Assembly (NCBI GenBank): GCA_020629355.1
Contig: JAHDDM010000049.1
Span: 1-7,733, forward strand
Source: Rhodospirillaceae bacterium
GTDB taxonomy: Bacteria > Pseudomonadota > Alphaproteobacteria > JABSOH01
DNA length: 7,733 bases
Reading direction: 5' to 3'
Below are positions 1 to 7,418 of the stretch, piece by piece. A program made the translations under genes and the position numbers. Every line of letters begins with the position of its first letter. Position 1 is the first letter of the stretch. Below the pieces are notes generated by a model. It was not told the DNA's origin, ran no database searches, and worked only from the letters and a program-made list of their open reading frames with translations.

Positions 1-204
1 AAAATTTGAGCGCACCGCACTTTCATCACCAAAGGTCACGGTTTTCAGGGCGGTATAGTCGCTTTTTGGTTGTAGGAGTTTCGAGATGAGCCGCCAGACC
101 ATCAAGGCCAACAAAATCAGCAGAATATATCCGCCGATATAGGGCAAGGCCATGACGAACGTACTGAATACGTTGAATAGTTCTTCAAGGAGATTTGCCA
201 GCAT
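1..204 (-). CDS. Putative TauC-like ABC transporter permease, N-terminal part (cut by window edge)
   Basis: The first 68 codons of an open frame that runs off the left edge of the window. The start ATG shares one base with the tauB stop (TAATG), and a GGAGG lies about 13 bases upstream inside the end of tauB, so translation is probably coupled. The visible protein starts MLANLLEELF and has one hydrophobic segment at about residues 15-40. A basic stretch (RLISKLLQPK) follows, then a polar region containing VTFGDES. No permease signature (the EAA loop) is reached. Calling it a permease rests on position: it directly follows a binding-protein gene and an ATPase gene of the taurine/nitrate/sulfonate class, which still lack a membrane component. 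The N-terminus is not one I recognise from E. coli TauC, so it may be an extended variant or a different membrane protein. Confidence 0.7.
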   Translation of the reverse strand, partial: MLANLLEELFNVFSTFVMALPYIGGYILLILLALMVWRLISKLLQPKSDYTALKTVTFGDESAVRSNF

Positions 205-1010
205 TAGCCTTCACCCTCCGAACGTCCCATAATTTCCTCCTCCATGTCCCAAATCATGGCCAGAATTTCTTCGCGTCTTGGGACATAATCAGGATGCTTT
301 TTGACCTCGCGTAAATCTTGGTTCACGCCTAAATCTGCAAAGGGCAGATTATATTCCTTGTGTATTCGCCCAGGCCGTGGTGCCATGACCAATAAACGCT
401 CGCCCAACAATAGAGCCTCTTCCACCGAGTGGGTAATCAGAATGATGGTCTTGCCCGTCTCTTTCCAGAGCTTCAGCACCAGAGATTGCATTTTCTCCCG
501 CGTTAAGGCATCCAGCGCGCCTAAAGGTTCATCCATCAAAATCACATCGGGATCATTCGCCAGACACCGTGCCAAAGCCACACGCTGTTGCATCCCACCA
601 GATAACTCGTAAATTGCTTTTTCCTTGAAATCCCCAAGACCCACAACATCCAGCAGATGATCAACTTTTTCACGGGTTTCCCCCGCCGGAGCATTTTTCA
701 TCCGTGGCCCAAAGCCAACATTATCGCGGACGCTCATCCACTCAAACAATGCGCCCTGTTGAAAGACCATACCACGATCCGCACTAGGCCCTGTGACCGT
801 TTCACCTTCAAGGGTTATCGCGCCACCTGTGGGAGCAAGAAAACCCGCAACAATATTCAGTAATGTTGTTTTGCCACAACCCGAAGGCCCAAGCACGGAC
901 ATCAACTCGCCCGCCTTCAAATGCAGGTTAATGTCCTGCAAGGCCTGCACCGATCCACCGTTTGGCAAATCAAAGCGCATGGATAAATTATTGATAGAAA
1001 GACCAGACAA
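204..1010 (-). CDS. tauB: Taurine-type ABC transporter ATP-binding protein (TauB-like)
   Basis: A cytoplasmic ATPase subunit that powers import by an ABC transporter of the taurine/nitrate/sulfonate class. All motifs are intact: Walker A GPSGCGKT (residues 41-48), Q-loop Gln84, signature LSGGMQQR (136-143), Walker B VILMDEP (156-162), D-loop GALD (164-167) and switch His194. The stretch GPSADRGMVFQ before the Q-loop closely resembles the corresponding region of E. coli TauB (GPGAERGVVFQ, from memory). The length of 268 residues is normal. The start is apparently TTG at 1008-1010, with TAA four codons upstream. The first in-frame ATG is residue 11, which would remove the conserved first beta strand (LSINNLSMRF), so TTG is preferred. 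No strong ribosome site precedes it. The gene sits 65 bases after tauA and overlaps the next gene by one base. The substrate is inferred, since sulfonate and nitrate ATPases look similar. Confidence 0.88.
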   Translation of the reverse strand: MSGLSINNLSMRFDLPNGGSVQALQDINLHLKAGELMSVLGPSGCGKTTLLNIVAGFLAPTGGAITLEGETVTGPSADRGMVFQQGALFEWMSVRDNVGFGPRMKNAPAGETREKVDHLLDVVGLGDFKEKAIYELSGGMQQRVALARCLANDPDVILMDEPLGALDALTREKMQSLVLKLWKETGKTIILITHSVEEALLLGERLLVMAPRPGRIHKEYNLPFADLGVNQDLREVKKHPDYVPRREEILAMIWDMEEEIMGRSEGEG

Positions 1011-1036
1011 AGAGTTCTCGCTTTATAAATAATACT

Positions 1037-1066
1037 TGATGGAGCGGCATTTCTACCGCCCCATCA
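1037..1066 (-). promoter_or_regulatory. Intercistronic stem-loop between tauA and tauB
   Basis: An inverted repeat fills almost half of the 65-base gap. The arms are TGATGG+A+GCGG (1037-1047) and CCGC+C+CCATCA (1056-1066), with an 8-base loop. In the plus strand one position is an A-C mismatch. In the minus-strand transcript it becomes a G-U pair, giving an 11-bp continuous stem, so the structure favours the sense RNA of the tau genes. No U-run follows it (the next sense bases are AGTATTATTT), so it is not a classic intrinsic terminator. Hairpins in this position, after an abundant binding-protein message, often stabilise the upstream mRNA or partly attenuate read-through. That role is inferred here. 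Confidence 0.65.
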
Positions 1067-1075
1067 GATTCACAC

Positions 1076-2077
1076 TTACATCATGCTCGCGGCTTTTAAT
1101 GGGCCAGTATTGACGTTTTCTGCATAGCTTGATTTTGCCTTATCAATCGCGCCAGCATTTACGAAGACATCTGCAACGCCTTTCATAAAGTTCTGTACGC
1201 CACCACCAAGCCACTTGCTGCTGAGCTGTTCGTCAACAGAGGGGAAGGTGAATGTCGACATGGTGTCCGCTGTTGCGGCTTCATCCATACCCGAATCCTG
1301 AGCAATCACAGGCAGCATCGCTTGCGCACCAGAACCGCCAGCATTCCATGCCGCATTGGCATCCGCCGTGACTTTCAGGAATTTCGCGACTTCATCGCCA
1401 TGTTCGGCAACAAACCCTGCTGGCGCTGAGGTCACATCCAGCACCAGAATACCTAGAGCTTCTTTTTCCGCACCAGTCAAGAGGACATTACCGTGCTCTT
1501 TCATCCGGCGCAAACCGCCACCCCAGCCACAGGCCATATCCACAGAACCTTGCGCCAGAGCCGCTGCACCTTCAGCAGGTGCCATATCGACAACATTCAA
1601 CGAGCCAAGATCAACCTTGAAATGACCCATCTGCTTCAGGAAACCGTAATGCGCGGCTGTGCCTAGTGGAACAGCGACTTTCTTGCCCGCCAATTCGCCA
1701 GCGTTTGACTTGTCAATTTCCAAGGCAGAGGCGACAACACAGTTATCATTATCGGAATAGGACACTGCAACGTCAATAATTTGCAAGTCCTGTCCAGCAC
1801 TGGTGGCGACCACAAAGGGCGGCAAACCTTGGCTCACGGAAATATGCACGTCCCCAGAGGCCATGGCAGCACTCATGGCTGTTCCAGTATCAAAGCTGAC
1901 CCAGTTGATTTTCTTGCCTAAAGCCTTTTCATAAGCACCCGTTTCTTTCGCATGTTGAAACGGCATCGGCCATTCCAAGAAATAGGCTACAGTAATTTCG
2001 TGATCTGCCGCAAAAACATTCAGCGACATCAGTGTACCAGCAGCAAGGGCCGCAACGGATGAAAGTAGTTTTTTCAT
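1076..2077 (-). CDS. tauA: Taurine-type ABC transporter periplasmic substrate-binding protein (TauA-like)
   Basis: A secreted binding protein that would capture taurine or a related small sulfonate or amine compound for the TauB/permease complex. It has 333 residues. The signal peptide is MKKLLSSVAALAAG followed by a hydrophobic core, with likely cleavage after VFA (residue 23). The mature protein begins ADHEITVAYFLEWPMP. The stretch FDTGTAMSAAMASGDVHI, the VAVSYSDNDNCVV segment and GKKVAVPLGTAAHYG match the fold and typical sequence of TauA/SsuA/NMT1-type proteins, especially alphaproteobacterial TauA. The ATG at 2075-2077 is chosen because an AGGAGG sits 10 bases before it and it opens a proper signal peptide. 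The in-frame ATG at 2120-2122 would add 15 non-signal residues and has no ribosome site. The gene begins 72 bases after tldD. The exact ligand cannot be read from the sequence. Confidence 0.88.
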   Translation of the reverse strand: MKKLLSSVAALAAGTLMSLNVFAADHEITVAYFLEWPMPFQHAKETGAYEKALGKKINWVSFDTGTAMSAAMASGDVHISVSQGLPPFVVATSAGQDLQIIDVAVSYSDNDNCVVASALEIDKSNAGELAGKKVAVPLGTAAHYGFLKQMGHFKVDLGSLNVVDMAPAEGAAALAQGSVDMACGWGGGLRRMKEHGNVLLTGAEKEALGILVLDVTSAPAGFVAEHGDEVAKFLKVTADANAAWNAGGSGAQAMLPVIAQDSGMDEAATADTMSTFTFPSVDEQLSSKWLGGGVQNFMKGVADVFVNAGAIDKAKSSYAENVNTGPLKAASMM

Positions 2078-2087
2078 GGGATGGTTT

Positions 2088-2093
2088 CCTCCT
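2088..2093 (-). promoter_or_regulatory. Strong ribosome binding site of tauA
   Basis: AGGAGG on the minus strand, 10 bases before the ATG at 2077. It decides the tauA start against the upstream in-frame ATG at 2122. It contrasts with the poor site before tauB, which fits the excess of binding protein over ATPase usual for such importers. Confidence 0.85.
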
Positions 2094-2102
2094 AGAGTGA
2101 TT

Positions 2103-2121
2103 TGATGACCAAAGGTCTTCA
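2103..2121 (-). promoter_or_regulatory. Interrupted palindrome in the tauA leader
   Basis: Read on the minus strand, TGA-A-GACC-TTT-GGTC-A-TCA: two paired blocks on each side of a 3-base centre with one symmetric mismatch. It lies 9 bases upstream of the tauA ribosome site in the short tldD-tauA gap. It could be an operator or a small RNA hairpin controlling tauA. I see no convincing -35/-10 pair in the gap, so tauA may be read from the tldD promoter or from an unrecognised one. The function is unproven. Confidence 0.35.
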
Positions 2122-2149
2122 TGACATTGACACAGAACAGGGCGTGGCT

Positions 2150-3595
2150 TCAAGAAGATTTTTTACTCCCGCCAACATTTAAGCCGCCAATTAACAAAGA
2201 CGGCTGCCCGACTCCCACTGGCACCCATTGCCCATCCTTGCCACACATCCCCATACCAGCATCCAGCGCAAAATTATTGCCGACATGACGAATCCCGCGT
2301 AAGGCCTCTGCCCCCATGCCGATGATGGATGCGCCCTGTACGGGATGTTCGATCATGCCATTACGCACAAGATAGGCCTCAGTGCAGTTAAAAACAAACT
2401 GTCCACTGGTGATATCCACCGAACCACCACCAAAGCTCACGGCGTAAATCCCATCCTTGACCTCAGCCAGAATCTCGTCGTGGCTGGCCTCACCCCCCTG
2501 CATGTAGGTATTGGTCATGCGCGGCATGGGCAGATGGGCATAGGATTGGCGGCGGCCGTTGCCCGTGCTTTGTGTGTTCATCAAACGCGCATTATGTCGA
2601 TCCTGCATATAGCCCACCAAAACACCGTCTTCGATTAAAGTCGTGGCTTGAGTCCTCGTGCCTTCATCATCAACATGCAGCGAACCACGGTGATTCCCGA
2701 CCGTGCCATTGTCCAGCACGGTCACGCCAGAGCTTGCGATTCTCTGTCCCATCAAGGCACTGAATACCGAAGTCTGCTTGCGATTAAAATCACCCTCAAG
2801 CCCGTGGCCTATGGCCTCGTGCAGTAAAATACCTGTCCAGCCCGAACCTAAAAGCACATCCATTTGCCCAGCTTGGCACGGCTTGGCCTCAAGCATATTT
2901 TCGGCCTGAGCCAAGGCATTCTTGAGCACTTGCGTACCGCCTGCCATGATTCGCGTAAAATCCTCGCGCCCACCCAAGGAATCACTGCCTGACGCGCGTA
3001 TTTCTCCACGTTTCAGAATCACACTGATCCCCAATTCCGTGCGCGGACGATGGTCATGCCAAGGAACATGATACGGGCGCAATCCTGATATTGCCTGCCA
3101 CTCGCTGTTCAGCGTAATGGTCACATCAGCCACCAGAGGATTCTGTCGCGCCAAAGAATCCAGCTCCGCAACAAAAGCGACGCGTTCATTAAAGTCTGCT
3201 GATTCTAACGGATCATCGCCAGAGAACAGCTTGTGCTTTTCCTCAGTAGCCTCTGTGCGATAAAATTCTTGACCTTGAGCAGGAATCGCCAAGCCTGTGA
3301 TCAGGTCTTCAAGACCAGCCGGCGTTAATGTACTGCCATGGGCAAAAAAGCAGCTCGTGCCTTGAATCGCACGTAATCCCATACCACGCCTGGAACCGCA
3401 CGAGGCCGATTTTACCTTACCTTCACTCCAGACCAATTTGTCATAATGGCAATATTCCAAAAACAATTCACCATCATCACAGCCCTTGAGTGCAGACTGA
3501 AGCCGTTGTTGCACCACAGCGGTCTCAAGACGGCTTGGGGCGTGGTCGCGCTCGTGCGCAAGGCTGGCATTATCAGCAAGAAGAAGGCTGGACAT
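2150..3595 (-). CDS. tldD: Metallopeptidase subunit TldD
   Basis: The catalytic, zinc-binding half of the cytoplasmic TldD/TldE (PmbA) protease. In enterobacteria this enzyme degrades unfolded or short peptides, matures microcin B17 and is linked to CcdA turnover. The 481 residues match the family length. The metal motif HEAIGH (259-264, HExxxH) sits in the conserved stretch LLHEAIGHGLEGD. Downstream family blocks are also present: DDEGT (309-313), NARLMNT (335-341), PRMTNTYM (358-365), and a late Cys451 (GMGMCGKDG), the region reported to complete the zinc site in E. coli TldD. The start ATG has AAGGAA about 8 bases upstream. A TldE partner is not in the window and is normally encoded elsewhere. 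The gene is divergent from ctaC, a neighbourhood common in alphaproteobacteria but without an established functional reason. It is followed in the same direction by the tau-like genes. Confidence 0.95.
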   Translation of the reverse strand: MSSLLLADNASLAHERDHAPSRLETAVVQQRLQSALKGCDDGELFLEYCHYDKLVWSEGKVKSASCGSRRGMGLRAIQGTSCFFAHGSTLTPAGLEDLITGLAIPAQGQEFYRTEATEEKHKLFSGDDPLESADFNERVAFVAELDSLARQNPLVADVTITLNSEWQAISGLRPYHVPWHDHRPRTELGISVILKRGEIRASGSDSLGGREDFTRIMAGGTQVLKNALAQAENMLEAKPCQAGQMDVLLGSGWTGILLHEAIGHGLEGDFNRKQTSVFSALMGQRIASSGVTVLDNGTVGNHRGSLHVDDEGTRTQATTLIEDGVLVGYMQDRHNARLMNTQSTGNGRRQSYAHLPMPRMTNTYMQGGEASHDEILAEVKDGIYAVSFGGGSVDITSGQFVFNCTEAYLVRNGMIEHPVQGASIIGMGAEALRGIRHVGNNFALDAGMGMCGKDGQWVPVGVGQPSLLIGGLNVGGSKKSS

Positions 3596-3645
3596 GAAGA
3601 GTTCCTTTCTTTATCGCTCTCGGATGGTTGGGCAGGCTTGTGCGG

Positions 3646-3660
3646 TCAATGAAATATTGA
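3646..3660. promoter_or_regulatory. 15-base dyad in the tldD leader/promoter region
   Basis: TCAAT-GAAAT-ATTGA, a perfect 5+5+5 inverted repeat 51 bases upstream of the tldD ATG. It overlaps an AATATT element that could serve as a weak -10 for tldD. It is a candidate operator. It does not match the FNR box (TTGAT-N4-ATCAA). Confidence 0.35.
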
Positions 3661-3689
3661 GTTTTAATAAGAATTCGCAACCTGTGCAA
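3661..3689 (-). promoter_or_regulatory. Weak candidate promoter for tldD (and possibly the tau genes)
   Basis: On the minus strand, TTGCAC (3684-3689) and TAAAAC (3661-3666) are separated by 17 bases: three and four of six consensus matches. An alternative is TTGCGA (3675-3680) with AATATT (3653-3658) at 16 bases. Neither is strong. The divergent layout requires a tldD promoter somewhere in this 170-base gap, but the exact site is a guess. Confidence 0.25.
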
Positions 3690-3692
3690 CCT
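3677..3692. repeat. Tandem 7-base repeat upstream of the ctaC promoter
   Basis: GCAACCT occurs twice with a 9-base period (3677-3683 and 3686-3692). It ends five bases before the -35 box of the ctaC promoter and overlaps the candidate tldD -35. Position and spacing would suit a regulator binding as a tandem dimer on one face of the helix and affecting one or both divergent genes. No named site is matched. Confidence 0.4.
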
Positions 3693-3697
3693 AGCAC

Positions 3698-3726
3698 TTG
3701 GCAGACGAGCAGATTTTGTCTAATAT
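3698..3726 (+). promoter_or_regulatory. Sigma-70-type promoter for the cytochrome oxidase operon
   Basis: A -35 box TTGGCA (3698-3703), a 17-base spacer and a -10 box TAATAT (3721-3726): five of six and four of six consensus matches at ideal spacing. Transcription would start near 3733, leaving a leader of roughly 33 bases before the ctaC ATG. This is the best promoter match I found in the window and fits constitutive, fairly strong expression of the oxidase genes. Confidence 0.7.
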
Positions 3727-3765
3727 GCGCCTGTTGGAAAATTCGCATCGGATAATGGACGTTTT

Positions 3766-4566
3766 ATGATCAATATTCTTAAACTCACCTCCCTATCGCT
3801 GGCAACTGCTACCGCTGGACTGCTGGCCACATCTTCGGCCTTCGCCGCCGATCCACAGCCAAAACAACTTGGCTTACCCGATGGTGCAAATGATCTCGCG
3901 GTGATGCTCAACGCGTTCCATGATGATATTCTACTGCCGCTCTGTATTGCTATCTCCGTCTTCGTTCTGATCCTTATGGTCTATACCTGCTGGCGGTTTT
4001 CCGAAAAACGCAATCCCACCCCAAGCAAAACTACGCACCACACCATGCTTGAGGTGGTTTGGACCGTCGTTCCAGTCTTGATTTTAGGCGTTCTGTTTAT
4101 CCCATCCATGCGCACCCTCTATGCAACAGAAAAATCTCTCGATTACGCTTTCACGGTGAAAATCGTTGGCAATCAATGGTACTGGAGCTACGAATATCCA
4201 GACCATGACAACCTTGGCTTTGATTCGTACATGATTGCCGAAGCAGACCTGAAGCCTGGACAAAAACGCCTGATGGATGTCGATAATCCTCTGGTGATCC
4301 CTGAAGACACACCGATTCTGTTGCAATTTACGGCGAATGACGTGCTGCATAACTGGTCTGTATCCGAATTTGGCATTCGGGTGGATACTGTCCCTGGTCA
4401 ACTCAGCGAAGCACCGCTTTATCCCATCCACGAACCTGGGACATATTATGGCTTCTGTTCAGAGCTTTGTGGCGATCTGCATAGCTATATGCCTATTGCG
4501 GTCAAAGTCGTGACCAAAGATGAGTTTTCAGACTGGCTCAAAACCGCAAAAGCACAATTTAGTTAA
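3766..4566 (+). CDS. ctaC: Cytochrome c oxidase subunit II
   Basis: The membrane-anchored subunit that takes electrons from cytochrome c through the binuclear CuA centre and passes them to subunit I. It has 266 residues. A signal peptide is likely cleaved after AFA (residue 27). Two membrane spans follow (about 55-75 and 96-116), then a periplasmic cupredoxin domain. NQWYWSYEYPD (136-146) is the aromatic region near the cytochrome c docking site. The CuA ligands are complete: His195, Cys231, Glu233, Cys235, His239 and Met242 (CSELCGDLHSYM). Residues around them are less usual: HNWSVSEFG where HSWxVPxFG is common, and GFCSELCG where GQCSELCG is common. The ATG has only a weak TGGA ribosome site. 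The gene is first in the operon, 52 bases before ctaD. Confidence 0.96.
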   Translation: MINILKLTSLSLATATAGLLATSSAFAADPQPKQLGLPDGANDLAVMLNAFHDDILLPLCIAISVFVLILMVYTCWRFSEKRNPTPSKTTHHTMLEVVWTVVPVLILGVLFIPSMRTLYATEKSLDYAFTVKIVGNQWYWSYEYPDHDNLGFDSYMIAEADLKPGQKRLMDVDNPLVIPEDTPILLQFTANDVLHNWSVSEFGIRVDTVPGQLSEAPLYPIHEPGTYYGFCSELCGDLHSYMPIAVKVVTKDEFSDWLKTAKAQFS

Positions 4567-4573
4567 TGCCTAA

Positions 4574-6250
<1,677 letters not shown>

Positions 6251-6324
6251 ATATATTGGGGTGTCGTCATTTTCCTAAGATTTCGATGCACATAAGGGCA
6301 AGACGTGAGATTGAGTACCAGAAC

Positions 6325-6338
6325 ATACTGTTCAGTAT
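6325..6338. promoter_or_regulatory. Palindrome just upstream of the ctaB ribosome site
   Basis: ATACTG-TT-CAGTAT, a perfect 6+2+6 dyad two bases before the GAGGA ribosome site of ctaB. An overlapping dyad GAACA-TAC-TGTTC covers 6321-6333. A two-base centre is too tight for a good RNA hairpin, so a protein site or a chance palindrome is more likely. The rest of the 101-base ctaD-ctaB gap (6251-6351) shows no terminator and no convincing promoter. Confidence 0.3.
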
Positions 6339-6351
6339 TTGAGGAAACAAA

Positions 6352-7290
6352 ATGAGCGACTTATCCCTAAATGCGCGAAAGACGGGTCAAGAGAAGCATC
6401 CCGTGGTCTCTACGGCTGAATTCCGCGACTATTATGCTCTGTTAAAGCCACGGGTGATGAGCCTCGTGGTCTTCACGGGTGCCGTGGGCTATCTGGTTGC
6501 GCCCATGACAAACCATCCAATTTTAGGAATCATTGCGCTGTTTGCCCTTGCACTAGGGGCTGGTGCAGCAGGCGCGTTCAACATGGTTTATGAACGTGAT
6601 CGTGATGCGCTGATGCAACGCACCAAAAACCGCCCCCTGCCCATGGGATTGATGCATCCCGCCGATGCGCTGGCTTTCTCAACTATCTTGGGGGGGATCG
6701 CGTTGGTGCTGATGTGGATGGCAGCGGGTGTGCTTGCAGCAGGAATTCTGGCCTTCAGTATTTTCTTTTACGCCGTTGTCTACACCATGTGGTTAAAGCC
6801 CACCACACCGCAAAATATTGTGATTGGCGGTGCTGCCGGTGCGTTTCCACCCATGATTGGCTGGGTTGCCGCAACAGGTGCACTATCTTGGGATAGTGTG
6901 GTTTTATTCGGAATTATTTTCTTTTGGACTCCGCCGCATTTTTGGGCTTTAGCGTTATTCAGCAAAAATGACTATGCCGCTGCGGACTTCCCTATGCTGC
7001 CGAATACCCACGGCACCGAGGTCACCAAAAAGCATATTCTGGCCTATAGCCTGTTGCTGTTCCCGCTTGGTTGCATACCGTATTTTATCGGTACAGTTGC
7101 CGAAATTTACCTCGTTGCAGCAATAGTCTTGGGTGGACGCTTCGCGCATTTGGCGTGGAAACTGAAAGTTTCCAGTGATATGCAGGATGCACGCAAGCTG
7201 TTTGGTTTTTCGATTCTGTATCTGTTTAGCCTGTTTGGAGCTTTGCTTGTTGATAAATATGCCTTCCTGCTCTGGAGTACATTACAATGA
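6352..7290 (+). CDS. ctaB: Protohaem IX farnesyltransferase (haem O synthase)
   Basis: An inner-membrane UbiA-family prenyltransferase that adds a farnesyl group to haem B to give haem O, the precursor of the haem A used by the ctaD product. It has 312 residues with multiple membrane spans. Family blocks in order: LKPRVMSLVVFTG (31-43); the polar prenyl-diphosphate motif NMVYERDRD (77-85) followed by QRTKNRPLP; TPQNIVIGGAAGAFPPMIGW (152-171); and FWTPPHFWALAL (191-202) with NDYAAADFPMLPNTHG. The first acidic residue of the NxxxDxxxD motif is Glu81, a conservative change. A clear GAGGA sits 6 bases before the ATG. The stop codon overlaps the next start (ATGA). Haem A synthase (CtaA), needed for the following step, is not in the window. 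Confidence 0.96.
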   Translation: MSDLSLNARKTGQEKHPVVSTAEFRDYYALLKPRVMSLVVFTGAVGYLVAPMTNHPILGIIALFALALGAGAAGAFNMVYERDRDALMQRTKNRPLPMGLMHPADALAFSTILGGIALVLMWMAAGVLAAGILAFSIFFYAVVYTMWLKPTTPQNIVIGGAAGAFPPMIGWVAATGALSWDSVVLFGIIFFWTPPHFWALALFSKNDYAAADFPMLPNTHGTEVTKKHILAYSLLLFPLGCIPYFIGTVAEIYLVAAIVLGGRFAHLAWKLKVSSDMQDARKLFGFSILYLFSLFGALLVDKYAFLLWSTLQ

Positions 7291-7418
7291 CACCAGAAGA
7301 ACAGAGTTTGTATCAGGCGCGCCAAAAACGTAAAAATGTCGCGGTTGCACTGGCTATCGTGGGCTTTGTTGCCTTGATTTTTGTCATTACGATGTTCAAA
7401 TTCCTTGTCCTAACATGA
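7287..7418 (+). CDS. coxF: CoxF-like small single-span protein of the oxidase operon
   Basis: A 43-residue reading frame that starts inside the ctaB stop (ATGA overlap) and ends inside the ctaG start (second ATGA overlap). A gene-sized gap is left if it is ignored. The protein has a charged N-terminus (MTPEEQSLYQARQKRKN) and one hydrophobic span at about residues 18-42, presumably inner membrane with the basic end in the cytoplasm. In many alphaproteobacteria a small protein of this shape (basic RxxRN-type lead, one span ending in a V-K or F-K motif), called CoxF, sits between ctaB and ctaG. The assignment rests on position, size and topology. Its role is thought to be oxidase assembly, but the mechanism is not established. 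Confidence 0.75.
   Translation: MTPEEQSLYQARQKRKNVAVALAIVGFVALIFVITMFKFLVLT

Noticed and set aside
1037..1066. Intrinsic terminator after tauA
   Set aside because: The stem is good but no U-run follows it in the sense RNA, and tauB and the next gene would be cut off from the operon.
2078..2122. Fifteen-residue N-terminal extension of the TauA-like protein from the ATG at 2122
   Set aside because: The downstream ATG at 2077 has a strong AGGAGG and opens a normal signal peptide. The extension would put polar residues before it.
3646..3660. FNR/FixK-type box for oxygen control
   Set aside because: The dyad is TCAAT-N5-ATTGA, not TTGAT-N4-ATCAA; half-sites and spacing both differ.
3725..3748. 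ATGCG...CGCAT inverted repeat as a ctaC leader hairpin
   Set aside because: The left arm overlaps the -10 box and lies before the expected transcription start, so the RNA would not contain it.
6321..6333. SOS (LexA) box upstream of ctaB
   Set aside because: GAAC and GTTC are separated by five bases. The Gram-positive box needs four, and the alphaproteobacterial box is a direct repeat with seven. ctaB is also not an SOS gene.
6311..6339. Internal promoter TTGAGT with AGTATT before ctaB
   Set aside because: The -10 matches only three of six positions, and the start would fall beyond the ribosome binding site, leaving no usable leader.
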